Of a stretch of 64,000 nucleotides of DNA, positions 31,200 through 54,939 are shown in pieces. A program made the position numbers and the translations under genes. The DNA is from Okapia johnstoni (Eukaryota > Chordata > Mammalia > Artiodactyla > Giraffidae), in the NCBI GenBank assembly GCA_024291935.2, contig CM044310.1, positions 121,096,213 to 121,160,212 on the forward strand, written 5' to 3'. Position 1 is the first letter of the stretch. The number at the start of each line of letters is the position of its first letter. The notes below the pieces were generated by a model. The model was not told where the DNA came from. It saw only the letters and a program-made list of their open reading frames with translations, and made no database searches.

Positions 31200-31724
31200 A
31201 CCACACCTGTGTTACATATGACCCAGGGGCTCCTTCAAACAGAAGTCCCTTCCTCCTGCTTTTAAACTTAGAGATATCAAAATGTTGCTGAATATCTTTT
31301 TGATAAAACCAGCAGTAGAACTGTTGGGGGTCCACAGGCCATTCCCACATCAGGGGATTTTCTCGAGGAATTCATGAAACTCAGCATATAGTTGCGCTCA
31401 TGGCTGAGATTTATGGCAGTGGTATCACAGGGATGTGCACGCAGTTGGATCATAGGGAAAAGGCAGGCGAAGTCTGGGCGAAGTCTGGTGCAGCTCTCAA
31501 CACTGTGCTTCCCCTGAGGGGTCATACAAAGCACACCAGGCAGCAGGCAAGCAGACACCTGCCCAGCAGGTACCATGATCCAGACCCCCAGGGGGCCAGC
31601 AGATGCTCAGTGTGAATGACATTGTCTCCAGGCACAGGGAGAAACTCTCATCAGTTAGCGTACAGATGACACTGATGGCCAAGTTCCCGGGTGTCAGCCA
31701 GAGATCAGGCTTGCACATGCGCTG
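31200..31724. other. intergenic, nothing recognised
   Basis: No supported gene or repeat; the 31380-31700 stretch has several short frames without domain similarity. Confidence 0.35.
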
Positions 31725-31926
31725 CGTGTGTGCTGAGTCGCTCAACCATGTCTGACTCTTTGCAACCCCGTGGACTGTAGCTCACCAGGCTCCTCTGTCC
31801 AAGGGATTCTCCAGGCAAGAACACTGGATCCCTCCGAGGGATCTTCCCGACCCGGGAATTGAACCCACATCTCTTCCATCTGCACTGGCCAGCAGGTTCT
31901 TTATCACTGGCACCACCTGGGAAGCT
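31725..31926 (-). repeat. Bov-tA SINE
   Basis: Reverse copy: gtgtgtgctgagtcgctcaa, aagggattctccaggcaaga, gggatcttcccgacccggga, ccacctgggaagc. Confidence 0.88.
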
Positions 31927-32056
31927 GAAGCTTGCACACAGGCTTACAGCCTCAGGCCTGCTGTGTCAATCCATTTTGCGTAAGCTTTCTTGTCTAAACA
32001 TGAATACAGCTAGTGATATTTACAGTATCTGTTCCATTAAATGTTTAAACTGCATC

Positions 32057-32318
32057 TCGGGGGGCTTCCCTGGTGGTCCAGCTAAGAATCCGCCTTGCAA
32101 TGCAGGAGACACCCATTCCATCCCTGACCAGGAAGACCCCACATGCTGCGGGGCAGCTAAGCCCGTGCACCCTAGAGCCATGCTCTTCAGCAAGAGAAGC
32201 CGCTGCAGTGAGAACCCCCTGGACCACAGCTAGAGAGTATGCCCCACTCACCTCAACTAGAGAAAAGCTTGCGAGCAGCATTGAAGACCCAGTGCAACCA
32301 AAAATAAATAAACTGCAG
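32057..32318 (+). repeat. CHR-type SINE
   Basis: ggcttccctggtggtccagc, gcaatgcaggagacacccat, accccacatgctgcggggca, actagagaaaagcttgcgag, then A-rich tail aaaaataaataaa. Confidence 0.8.
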
Positions 32319-33074
32319 CTCTGTCTACACATGTGGATGGTGCATGTGATTCATACAATTCCTGCTTGAGATTGGTTTCCAGGAACAGATCAGACCCCAG
32401 CCCTGACGTTCGTCAGCAGTGACTCCAGCATGTAGACATAAATCCCATTTGTGCTGCTCCAGGCCTAGCTGCCAATGATGCTGCGTTTTTTCCTCCTATG
32501 ACACCCCGAATATAAAATGCAAATGTATGTGTTAATACTAAGCATTCTGAATGATATCCAGGTCGAGTTATCAGCAGAACTCTTACCGATTCTGCAGGGG
32601 TGCTGCATCATGATATTTCCCCTTCATCTCTGGAGGAGAAATGAAACTTCTCTCATATCACCGAGCCATGCCTTGCTCTTCTGACATGAGATGTGCGGGC
32701 AGGAAAAGCCCTCTAGCTGGAGGTGGGGGAGATGTAGATAACTCAGGGGTGGCTTCTGTGTCTCCTGCACATGTGGAAACCCTCCGCATAATGCTGGGCT
32801 CAGAGTCAGCGAGGAGTCACCTTGTGCTCACCGCACACTGAGGCCCCCATCCAGCCATTCCCTTTGGAAAATGGCCTCTTCATCCATCCACACTGGAGGA
32901 TTCTCTGTCTGGCCACCTCTCGGCAGGAGCCTTTCCCTGGCAGCGTGGGGGAGCCCAGTCACCACCACACATCACGTGTTACATGCGTGCATCTCATGTA
33001 TCACACACACACACCTCACAGCAGGAGTACTGCCTATCAGCTGCTCTGTGCCAGTAGCAAGTATCACATATCAG
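32319..33074. other. intergenic, nothing recognised
   Basis: No supported gene or repeat. Confidence 0.35.
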
Positions 33075-33240
33075 ACACTGACTTTGTGCTGGGCTTGTGT
33101 TAAGTACTTTGCATGTATCATTAATTTATTTAACCCTCATCACAATCCTGTGAGGTAGCTAACATTACAATTGAGGTATCTGAGGCTCAGAGAGGAGCAA
33201 AAACCTGCTTAAACTCACCTGGCTAGCAACGTAGGAAACT
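33075..33240 (-). repeat. MIR SINE
   Basis: Reverse MIR: gtgttaagtactttgcatgt, taaccctcatcacaatcctg, tctgaggctcagagagg, taaactcacctggctagcaa. Confidence 0.75.
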
Positions 33241-33349
33241 GCTTTTTATTTTTGCAAATCTCTTTAATGTTTGGCCTGACTGAAGGCATCTGGATTTCCA
33301 TAACGATTTATGCCTTTGAGAATTGCGGAACTCGCAACAAATAACTCAG

Positions 33350-33475
33350 TCCAGGAAATTCCCTGGCAGTCCAGTGGTAGGACTCCATGCTCTTGCTGCC
33401 AGGGGCCCAGGTTTGATCCCTAACGGGGAACTAAAAATCACACAAGCCTCGCAGTGCCGTGGGGCACAGGGAGAG
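33350..33475 (+). repeat. CHR-type SINE fragment
   Basis: aattccctggcagtccagtg, ggactccatgctcttgctgc and gggcccaggtttgatcccta in + orientation. Confidence 0.7.
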
Positions 33476-33663
33476 AGAACTCAGTCCAAATGCTTGTATT
33501 AAGAGATGACCACAGTTTACCATGACTTCTAGCAGCATAGGGCTATGTCGCTAGGAAGATCCCAACCTCTCATTATAATGTCTTCTTGAGAAATTCTGCT
33601 AGGAGAATTTATAGTCTTTTTCCAGCCATCACCTGAGAATAGTCTCCTGACTTCCCTTTCTTA

Positions 33664-33862
33664 GCATGCCTGTATGCGCAGTCATGTCTGACTCCGACCC
33701 TTTGGACCGCAGCCCACCAGTCTCCTCTGTCCATGGGATTTCCCAGGCAAGAATACTGGAGTGGTTTGCCATTTCCTACTCCAGGGCATCTTCCTGACCC
33801 AAGGGTCAAACTCATGTCTCCTGCACTGGCAGGCGGATTCTCTACCACTGAGCCACCTTAGA
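33664..33862 (-). repeat. Bov-tA SINE
   Basis: Reverse copy: gcagtcatgtctgactccga, gtccatgggatttcccaggc, ggcaggcggattctctacca. Confidence 0.88.
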
Positions 33863-34171
33863 GCACTGACAGAAGAGGGCTTGCAGTTTTTAACCCTTCT
33901 CTCCCCATCTGAGATGCACTGGTATCTCCTTTAACTCAGCAGTGTCTTTCTCAAGGACCTGAAGGCCACTCCTTAGAAATGCAACCACCAGGAAGGATGG
34001 GGCCTCTGTCTCCAGTCTCTGGGAGGACAGAATCCTAACTTCAAGAATGTCCAGCAGCAGATGCAGCTGACCTCATCACATTGACACTGAACAACCCTTT
34101 GTAATTTTTCCCGTGAGCCCCCACACTCCCCTTTCTGATTTCCTCATTCTCCCTTTCAATTGCCCAGTCTC

Positions 34172-34500
34172 AGGCTTCCCTGGTAGCTCAGTGGTAAAGA
34201 ATCTGCCTGCCAAAGAAGGAAACGCATGTTCAGTCCCTGGCCCAGGAAGATCCTCTATGCTATGGAGTAACTAAGCCCCCATCACAACTACTGAACCTGT
34301 GGTCTAGAGCCCGGAAGCCGCAACTACTGAGGCCCTCACGCTGGTAGCCTGCGCTCTGGAAGAAGAGAAGCTACGGCAACATGAACCTTGCTCACCCAAC
34401 GCAGAGCAGCCCCTGGCCACTGCAACTAGAGAAAAGCCCTCACAGCAAGGAAGACTCAGCACAGCCATAAACAAACAAACAAACAAAATTATTTTTAAAA
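34172..34500 (+). repeat. CHR-type SINE, long
   Basis: ggcttccctggtagctcagt, tatggagtaactaagccccc, gaagccgcaactactgaggc, gaagagaagctacggcaaca, actagagaaaagccctcaca, then (AAAC)n. Confidence 0.8.
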
Positions 34501-34811
34501 AAAGCCCAGTCACCTCTGTACACATTCAAATGGAGCTCAGTTATTTCCTCTTCTGTCAGCAGTTACTGGATCAAGTTAACCAATATCCAGCTTTGTTTGA
34601 CACCTTCAATCTGTCCCACTATTGCTCATTCAGAAGCTTAAAAAAAAAAACCTGTACTACACATTTGTGAGAAATGGGAATGGGGGGAAGTATTATTACG
34701 AACTTAGTTTGGAACTCACTGACTCATAGAAAGGATCTCAGGAATCGCCCAGGTTGTTCCTAGTCCACACTTTGAGAACTACTTCAATAGACAAAATCCT
34801 ATATTGTAATC

Positions 34812-35018
34812 GGGGCTTCCCTAGTGGCTCAGATGGTAAAGAATCTGCCTGCAATGCAGGAAGCCTGGGTTCAATCCCTGGGTCAGGAAGATCCCCTTGA
34901 GAAATGAATGTCTATCCACACCAGTATCCTTGTTTGGAGAATTCCATGGACAGAGGAACCTGGTGGGCTATCCATCCATGGGGCAAAGAGTTGGATACGA
35001 CTGAGCGACTCACACTTA
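34812..35018 (+). repeat. Bov-tA SINE
   Basis: gggcttccctagtggctcag, gcaatgcaggaagcctgggt and gttggatacgactgagcgac in + orientation. Confidence 0.88.
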
Positions 35019-35119
35019 TAATCAAAGAGAAAACAAAACTACAAGTCATAGAAAAGAAACAGTCAAAGTAATGAGAAAACATCATGCATCCAAAATTCAA
35101 CAGGACCAGGAGAAAAGTC

Positions 35120-35266
35120 AGTGACTGTTGTTCAGTCACCCAGTCGTCTCTGACTCTGCGACCTCATGGATTGCAGCATGCCAGTCTCCTCCATCCACCA
35201 CTACCTCCTAGCGTTTGCTCAAATTCATGTCTCTTGAGTCGGTGATGCCGTCTAACCATCTCATCA
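35120..35266 (-). repeat. BovB LINE tail fragment
   Basis: Reverse BovB 3' end: tgttgttcagtcacccagtc, tgctcaaattcatgtctctt, gagtcggtgatgccgtctaa. Confidence 0.8.
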
Positions 35267-36108
35267 GTCCGTGACTGTAGAGAAAGGGATACTGCCAGGA
35301 AATTTTGCTGGGTTCCCGATAAAGGCCAGATTTAGTCTCCTTGGAGGCTGCCTGTTTGTGGTTTCCACAGGCACTTGCTGTGGTGAACGAAGATATTTGA
35401 CGACATGCTCCTCCTGGTACTGCAGCCCTTGTGGGGTTGGGCCCCAGATGGGGTTGCAGGGGGAATGCCCAGCAAAGAGCAGAGGGGTCACTGGACTGGA
35501 ACGGAGATTCAAGGGCTGAAAAGAGATGAGAGCAGTGGGAGAGAGTGAGGAAACCTCAAGCCCCTAGGAGGCCGGCTGCCCCATCCCCGCAGTGACCGTG
35601 GCTGTTCACTCCTTTGGCATGTTCGTGCTTTATTGTCTGTCTCTCCCCACTACACCAGCACCACTGTGGGGGCAGGAAAGTACCTCTGTTCTCTGCTTGC
35701 TATGCCTGCTTCCTGACATACAGTAAATGGGCAAGTAAATATTTGTTCTTATTTGATTGCATCCCAGTGAACATCTGCTTCTTCCTTCTTTTCTAGTAAT
35801 TTTTTAACTGACTTTAACAAACTCACGGATATGACCCATGGCAAGGGAAACACCCCCAATCAGGAAACAGAACAAGATCAGCTTTCAGATCCTGAGAGTT
35901 GCCCGCTCTGGGCAACGGCCCTTCGAAACGTTTCCATTAACAAACGTTTAAACGTTCGTGTTATTCTGAAGCACAGAAATATTTTGAGCACAACGACAGT
36001 ATACAATCCAGAAAGAGACTAGGAAAGTCCCAGGCCTCCTCCTCTGTGCTTCCCGCTAGCAAGAGCAGACCCCGGATTTCAAGCTGGGCTGTGGCAATCC
36101 AGGTTGCC

Positions 36109-36272
36109 GACTGGCATTTGGAAGCTGGACCGCGGGACGCAGACTGGCATTTGGAGGAGGGGCCGCGGGGCGCAGACTGGCATTTGGAGGGGGGCCGCGG
36201 GGCACAGACTGGCATTTGGAGGAGGGGCCGCGGGGCACAGACTGGCATTTGGAGGCAGGGCTGCGAGGGCGA
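36109..36272. repeat. GC-rich minisatellite, period 32-33 bp, five copies
   Basis: The phrase GACTGGCATTTGGA begins at 36109, 36142, 36175, 36207 and 36240 (steps 33, 33, 32, 33). Each is followed by a G-rich ccgcggg stretch. It sits 400 bases upstream of the ZNF8 start region. Confidence 0.92.
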
Positions 36273-36677
36273 ACGCTCGGGAACGGCTGGACTGGGAGAA
36301 GGACTTCCCCACGACCAGCAGCACAGCAGCAACTTGCAGCGGAACTCCGCCCGCTCAGGCCCGCGGCTCGGCGCGAAGAGCGCCTGCAGAGCCCGGAGGC
36401 CGGAGGATGGAGGATTCCCATTGGCCGCAGGGCAAGAGGGAGGAAGCTCCCATTGACCCGAAGCCAACGGGCTCCCATTGGCTGAAGGCTCGACGAACGA
36501 AAGCTTTCATTGGCCAGGGCTGCGGCGTGCCGCACGGCCTTCTGGGAGCTGTAGTTGTGGCGTCCCCGGCGCGGCCGCCATTGTCCAGCGGGCCGTGAGT
36601 CTTGCGGTTCTTGCGGCGGCGGCGGCTCTAGTGTTCAAGGTTGCCTCGAGCCCCAGTCCCTTACCTGTCAGCCTAGG

Positions 36678-47983
<11,306 letters not shown>

Positions 47984-50056
47984 GGGAGGAACGTGGCGGA
48001 TGACTGTTGAGCCACGGGTACAGAAATGTGAGTCCACTAAGTGTATTTATGGAAGGGGCTGAGGGCAGAAGTGCCCTCAGATTTCTTCGGCAGTGGTGCT
48101 TCCGAACACCTGAGATCGCTGGTTCTCCAGTCTCTCAAGCCCAGCACTCTGAAATGAATTCAGAGGTAAGGGAACCTACACACATGTGTAATTCTGAAAA
48201 ACCCATACATGTCCGCGTTTTGTAAAGGATAATTGAAGCAAAAGACACTGTCAGTAGGTAACGTCTGCTGAGTTGCTGCTCTCTCTCCCTGGGGTGGTGA
48301 CCATCCTGCCTGGAGACCTGGGGCCTTGCCTGTGGCTTGCCCTCTGCTGTACGGGCTGTGATGTTCCCACAGAAACAGGAGAGGCCTGTGGGGGGGGGGG
48401 TGATTTCCCAGAGTGCTGACTAAGGCTTGGGAAAGGTTTGAACAAAACAAATGCAGGTGTGTTTCTGGAAGGTTTTGTTTAAATTCTAAACATGCAGGAA
48501 TTAATTTGTATGTGGAGTCACCCCAAGTCTCAGTTCATATATTATAGAAAGGAGTTTCAGACACACATACATGGCTGCTGGGATCCATATCTGCACTTCA
48601 GCGTCATTAGAGCAGGCGCGGCAGCCACACTCGTGCCCAAAGCGAGTGACCGGATTCCCCCGTGAAATTCCACAGCTTTCTCCGGGGCTGTCACAGCTCC
48701 TGTTAGAAACCGTGGCCTTAGATTGGCAATGTTGCCTGTGATGAAGGGTCTCACTCAGAGGAGCTTTGTTCCCCAGGAAATGCTTGGGGATGCCTGGACG
48801 CATTTTGGTTGTCATGACTGGCAGAAGGGAGCGGTGCCACTGGCATCCTGTGGGGGAGGCTGAGGATGCCGCTGAGCATCCTGCAAAACCCCATCACCAA
48901 AGAGCCACCTGGCCTTGAGGTGGAGAAACCACGCGCAGCACAAGAGGCTTTCCTGACTCTGGAAATTGATTAATCAGGGCTGTGCTCCCAGTCCTGTACA
49001 TTTGATTTTAACAAATGCTGTCTTGAGCATATGCACATTTTCTTTTAGTAATTCTTTTCCACTGTTTTGCAACGTTTGTAGTTGGTGTGAAGGAAGAGAG
49101 TCCACTTATTTTTCTGAGTAATTTTAGCGTTTTATTTTGGACATTCCGTGTGATGATACATTTTCAGTGGCAGCCCTGTTGCCATGGGATTCTTTTTACA
49201 TCAGCCCCAGCAATCTTGTCCTTTTATCTATTTTTTTAACTATCTCTAAAAAACGTGCACTTACATATATATAATCATGTTGGCCCATAATGACAAAAAC
49301 CATTCTCATGGTCGCTCTGCCCTGTCGTTTGCCTTTTTCACGAGGTTGATGTTTACACTGATGTCTGCGCCGACAGTGCAGAACCAGCGCGGGGTCACAC
49401 GGCCAGAGTCGCGGTGAGAGTCAAGGAAGCGGCCCCGAGGCCACTGATCATATTTTTCCTTCCCTGGCATTGCAGTGAAGGGGGGCAGAATGGTTTCACT
49501 TAAGAATGTCTGTGAAGAAGCAAGAAAAATTACTAATTTCATTAAATCTTGAGTACAACTGTATTACCATCTGAGCAGAAATAACAGTAATTACTATGTC
49601 ATCAAATATCTAGTGGATATTCCTGGTTTCCTCATAAATTTTGTCTTGTTTTCTGTTTGGTTTGTTCTAATCATGATCTAAAGAAAAATCACACAGTGCA
49701 TTTGCTTGGCTTAGGGCTCTTTTAATCTGTAGGTCTCCCCTCTTTTTTCTCCTTTTTGGTCTTTTATATCTTGGGGGAAACAATGGGATAACCTAAATTT
49801 TGTCCCTCGCCCAAGCCTGCCCATTAGACCCACTGGACTCTGCTGAGGGCTCTTTGTGAATGGTGTGACTGTTTTGTTCTCAAAGTTTATCTGCCCCATC
49901 TCAAGCGCAGCTTACCATCTTGCTGGGGTCTCTGCTGACAGGCCTTCAGAAGAGCTTTCTTTCAGCTGTCAATCCCAGGAAAGCAAGACATCTGAGAAAA
50001 TGGCTTATTTATATATAATGCAGTATATTTTAATATGACCATTTTCATGTCCACAA

Positions 50057-50572
50057 TTGGAAACTTCACCTGGATCATCGTCGTGCTCTCTTCCAACTTT
50101 ACTCCTGAGGAAATCAAAGCCTTCTGCTCTTTGCCCTTGCTGTTCTTGTTATAAAGAAGAACATTGTGTTCAAAGGTGTGATCCTTGGTGTCTCAGCAGA
50201 AAGGGTGCAAATGAAGGATTAATGCACCTGCTTTCTAACCTAGAAGGAGAGAGGGGAACGCCCGTCCCTCTGGGACGCTGTGTCATGTGCCCCCGTTACA
50301 CAGCACAATTGCCCTTTTTGTTTGTTTGCTCTTCCCACGGTGGTTGCATTCTAGCGAAGTTAAATACCAAACATAGACATCAACAATTGGAAGGAAGGAA
50401 AATTGGCCACGGCACAGGTCAGCTTGTAGAAATCGTTCCAGAAAAATATCCCCCAGAAGGAATATTGGATTGTGAGAGCTTCGAGTTGAATGGAAGAAGT
50501 ATTCTGGAAGGGTACGGCGGCTGTTTTAAGTCTCAGACTGACCGACCATCAGAACCCACTGCTGAGATGTGA
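50057..50572 (+). other. open frame of 171 codons, unknown
   Basis: An uninterrupted + strand frame from ATG (50057) to TGA (50570-50572). It is cysteine-rich near the start (LCPCCSCYKEEHC) with no signal peptide, membrane segment or known domain. I see no promoter, splice sites or repeat origin. It is probably chance, but it is long for DNA of ordinary composition. Confidence 0.2.
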
Positions 50573-50914
50573 TGGGTGAGTGTCAGGACCCGTCAGAACT
50601 CCTTTGCCCATTTCTATTCTTCGGATGCTCAAGTGTCACAGCCAGTGGGGGTTCCACAGAAGCAGAGCCAGGCTTGCAGCTCATCTCCAGAGGTTCCACA
50701 GGCTGCCTTGAAGCCTCGGGTTTGCCTCTGCCACCCCGTCACTCTCTGGGCTTGTCTCCTGGACTTCTCTGTCAGCTCCCATTATCACAGCGCCTCTGTT
50801 GTCATGCCTTGGCCTGCCCCAGCTTCCCTTTCAGTCTTAGCAAATAACCTTCTATTTACATGGCTCAGAAAAGGTGTGTTTTCAGACCGGCAGTGACTCA
50901 CACTCGGTGAGGTG

Positions 50915-51020
50915 GCGCTGTTTTATGTATAAGGAAAATCGGGCCCAGGACAAACATAAACTTCCCAAGGTTGCACAGCTAGGAGTTGGAGGCAGAATTT
51001 GAAGTCAACACATTCTGTCA
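50915..51020 (-). repeat. MIR SINE fragment
   Basis: Reverse MIR: cttcccaaggttgcacagct, aggagttggaggcagaattt. Confidence 0.65.
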
Positions 51021-53469
51021 CCTGTGGACAGTGGCTTAAACCGATCAGACCGCTCGAAGGCTGTGTCTTCAGTGGCTCCGCTCCGTCAGAGGCAGTGTCT
51101 TCTCTCCCAGCCTGTCCCTCCTGGTCACAGGGAGACCACTGCAGCCTCAGCCGACGCACCCACCATCATCAGGACTGGAGGAAGGGGAAAGGCAAGCCAA
51201 TACTCATCGCCAGTGAGGTTTCAAAGAAAAGACTTTCCCAGAAGCTTCCATCCAATGCCTCCATGTCTTGCTGGCCAAGACAGAATCACTTAGCTTCTCT
51301 AACCTCCCTGGCGGAGACTGTACCCGAGAAAAAGCCTTGAAAGAGATTAACGGTGGGCAGCTGGCAGCGCCCGCCTCCTTTCTCCCCAGTCTCTTTCTGG
51401 AGGAATCTGCAGCGCTCCCCCTTAGGGTCAGGTGCCACCGTCTCTTCATCACCTGGCTTGTCCCGCTTGCCCACCAGGCCCCTGCAGTCCTCGGTCCCCC
51501 GGCATGCTGGAGTGCTGTGCTCTTCCAGATTCCTCCTGCCTCTCAAGTGGCTTCTTGCCCTCCCCTCCTTAACTCCTGGGGCCCCTGGGCCGCTGTCCCC
51601 GAGGCACATCTTGGGCTCCACGCGCTCCCGAGATGTCCTGGTCCACACCGTGGCTGTGTGCTGCTCACTCCCCGGTCCTGGTCACTGAGCTTCAGGCTGG
51701 AACAGCAGCTACATGCTGCCGGAAGCTCCTCCTGGATGCCCGGCAAACTCGGGAAACCGCCTACCCAGAGGGAAATGCCACTTTCCGTCCCAAACCTGTG
51801 CCTCTTTCCCTGCTCCCTTTCACAAGGATTGTTGCCACCTGCCGTCCCATCCCTCAAGCCAGAAGATACCAATAGACATCCTGTTGATTTTACCGCGTAA
51901 ACAGCTTGGCTGTCTTCGTTCCATTTTGTTCCTACCGCCACCGCTGACGCAGGATGGCTGGGAAAGGCCTGGCCACTAGTGGCCTCCACTTGTGGTGGCC
52001 CCATTGTTGGTGTGGGGGTGCAGACTCAGAATGCTCCCACCACTAGCGTGCTCGGGCTCAGGGAGACCCCGCGGTAACTGGACAGCTCAGAAGCCAGGCC
52101 TGCGAGTGCCCCGTTCCCTCCACTGTGGCCTGCACAGTGGCAGCTGCAGAAGGGTCGTGGGCTGAGGCTCCAGTCACCTCGTGAGTTAAGCTGGGAACAA
52201 GCTAGTCACCGTCAGCATTTGTGGCCCTCTCCATGCAGTGCAGATCTTTTGGAATTTTCCATTTCTCATTTCGGGTCACCTTTTCCAGGCATCATGTTCC
52301 TACTAATTTCCTTACAGATACTTTGAAACCAAGTCAGATAAGAAACTCCTCAGGGGAAATTGCTGTAAACTAGAGAAAGTATATGGTTTTATCAGTTTAT
52401 CAAAGTAATGCAAAATCTTTGTAGCGAAACCTGGAAAATGCACAAAAGTAAAATACACAAAAGTATGAAGGCGTAGTTAAAATTCAGTCCCTCACACTCC
52501 CACCGTCCAGGGGTGCTCATTACCTTAAGATTTTGTTAATTGTCTTCGTCACTTTCTCTTGAAATATACATGTGTGTATACATAGAGTGAACATTAAATC
52601 TTATACACAGCAAAAGTATGTGTAGTTATCTTGTGTTTAGAAAGTTCCCTTGTAATGTGCTGCTTACTATATTTTGAACATTTTCCTGTGAAGATGGATT
52701 TTTGAATTAACATTCAGGAGGGTTGTAGCAGTGTGACCTCCACTCACCATCTTATCTAAGCTTTCATTTTTCTCTGAAAGGGGGCAGAGGGATTCACACA
52801 CATTTCTGAGGGAGTATGAATTGATACAGCTTCTGTGAAGGTCACTTTGTTGGCTGCTATCTAAAGTACAACAAACCGTCCCAGCAAGCCACTTACTGGA
52901 AATGAATCCTACGGATATATTTGTATCTGCACAAACTGTTCTTGTGTAGTTTTTACTATGGTATTGATTTCAGAAAGTGAAAATTTAGAATCAACCTTGG
53001 CATCCGCCACGTGGGACTGGCTAAGTGATCTCTGGTAGACTGGCTGGCTTTTATACAGCCCTTGAAATGGGGACTGTCTTTATGAACTCGTGTGGAAAAG
53101 AGCGCCAAGATGCATTGTTTATGAAAAGGTATAAAACAGTTTGTATGATATGTTTCCATTTGTGTAAAGAGGAAGCCATTGCTCACACAGACACAAACAC
53201 ACTGAATCTGAGGGGTACAAGGTTACCAAACAGTACTTGCTCTTGGGGAGGAGATTTGGAGGGAGGGGGAAGATGAGGAATAATTTTCACTTTCTATCTT
53301 TTGATATTTTTGGAATTTTGAAACATGTAAAAATATTACCAGTTCAAAAAATAAATTTAAACAAAACCTTAATTCTTTCAAATTAAACTAAATTTGAGTT
53401 TGTTTCATTGTTCACTGTCTCCCCCTTCTTAAATGTCACATGACTGTGTCTTGGCCACATCTGTTTTAT

Positions 53470-53665
53470 ATGGCACAATGGTAAAGGATCCACCTCTTGT
53501 CATATAGAAGAGATGTGGGTTCTATCCCTGGATTGGGAAGATCCCCTGGAGGAGGGCATGGCAACCCACTCCAGTATTCTTGCCAGGATAATCCCATGGA
53601 CAGAGGAGCCTGACGGGCTGCAGCCCAAGAGATCACAAGGAGTCAAACATGACTGAGCTTGTACA
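53470..53665 (+). repeat. Bov-tA SINE
   Basis: cacaatggtaaaggatccac, gattgggaagatcccctgga, caacccactccagtattctt, acatgactgag. Confidence 0.85.
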
Positions 53666-53784
53666 TGCATGGGTTGAGCTGAAAGGACCAGTTGAGTGTA
53701 AGATATCCTAGGTCCCATGAGGTTTCCTGCCAGCTAGTTGTAGCACACACGTTTCCAATCAAGAAACCAATCTACAGTAGGAAT

Positions 53785-53960
53785 AGAAAAAAAATTTTAT
53801 TTGAGCCAAACTGAGGACTATAGCCTGGGAGACAGCATCTCCGGTAACTCTGAGGAGCTGCTCCATTGAAGCATGATTTCAGTGTGGTTTTGTGTCTTGT
53901 CAGAACAAAAAACATCACACAACTCAAGGATACATTCCTTCAAGGTTTCAAAACAAAAAC
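53785..53960. repeat. LTR-like interspersed repeat, unclassified
   Basis: ttttatttgagccaaactga, tatagcctgggagacagcat and ctctgaggagctgctccatt share block order with 21180-21260. Confidence 0.4.
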
Positions 53961-54114
53961 CCACCAGATCGACAGTGAGTCAGCATGGCCCTGGCACCTG
54001 GGAAGGGGGCCCTATTGTTGAAGGAGGACCAGCATTGGTGTCCCAAGAAGCAAGGCATTTAATCGTTTTTAGTTCTACCAGTTTATTGCTACCAACCCAT
54101 CTCGCTCCACCCTC

Positions 54115-54222
54115 ATGCACACCTGCTCAGTCATGTGACCCCATGGACTGCAGCCCGCCAGGCACCTCTGTCTATGGTCTTTTCCAGGCAAGAACACTGG
54201 AGCGGGCTGCCATTTCCTTCTC
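54115..54222 (-). repeat. Bov SINE fragment
   Basis: tgctcagtcatgtgacccca, gtcttttccaggcaagaaca, gctgccatttccttctcc in reverse orientation. Confidence 0.8.
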
Positions 54223-54939
54223 CATTTTTAACGCAGACATTAGTTCTGGTCAGCGCACCCTTTGCTTTCGTGAGTAAAGCAGATAGTGGGTATATGACAG
54301 GCTGTAAATGGGCTGTTCAGTTAGCATAAATGTCAAGATAAGTCGTTTATGAGCCAGAATGACTCCCCATGATGAAAATTCCTTTCATTAATACTTGTAT
54401 ATGTGCCAAGAGGAGGAGGAGAAAAGTATATACGCAGCATAGCTCGAAGGACACAGCGAATGCCCTGCGCTTGCCCCCTCATCCCTTCTGTGCTGCCGGA
54501 ATGGTGCACAGGAATGTCCTGGCTGGTGCTCTCGAGAGTATCAACAGTGCGGAAACGAGGTGAATGCCCGGTGCTAATTCAACTGCTCCAAAGTCGTCAT
54601 CGGGTTTCTAGTTGTGACGATGAAGCATGATTACACTGGCAGGTTTGAAAGCATTGATGATCACAGGGCTGGAAAAATTGTTGTGAACCTCACAGGCAGG
54701 CTGAATAAATAAGCGTGGAGTGATCTGCCCCAGATTTGCTGTGCATTGGTTTCATTGTACTGACAACCTCAGCTGGCATCATAGACCATGAAGAGCAAGA
54801 CGAAGACACACAAGAGGGAAATCCTTGTCTTCTTTTTCTGGGGATGTAATACGTACAAATAAAATGCCTCAGAGGACAAACACAAAAGGACACAGAAAGC
54901 TACGGATGTCAGGTCCTCCATCTTCTTGCAGATCGGCTG

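Larger units (their letters stand above)
47984..53469. other. intergenic between ZNF8 and the orphan CpG island
   Basis: No further exon or named repeat was recognised apart from a MIR at 50915-51020. A 171-codon frame at 50057-50572 and a 210-codon frame at 51268-51900 have no recognisable domain. The region otherwise looks like aged, unique-seeming DNA. Confidence 0.4.

Noticed and set aside
36046..36598. Overlapping frames of 136-168 codons on both strands
   Set aside because: They translate the 33-bp minisatellite and CpG island; the repeated peptides follow from the DNA repeat.
51268..51900. 210-codon + strand frame
   Set aside because: Pro/Leu/Ser-rich translation without a domain; several overlapping frames on both strands are equally open, which suggests composition rather than coding.
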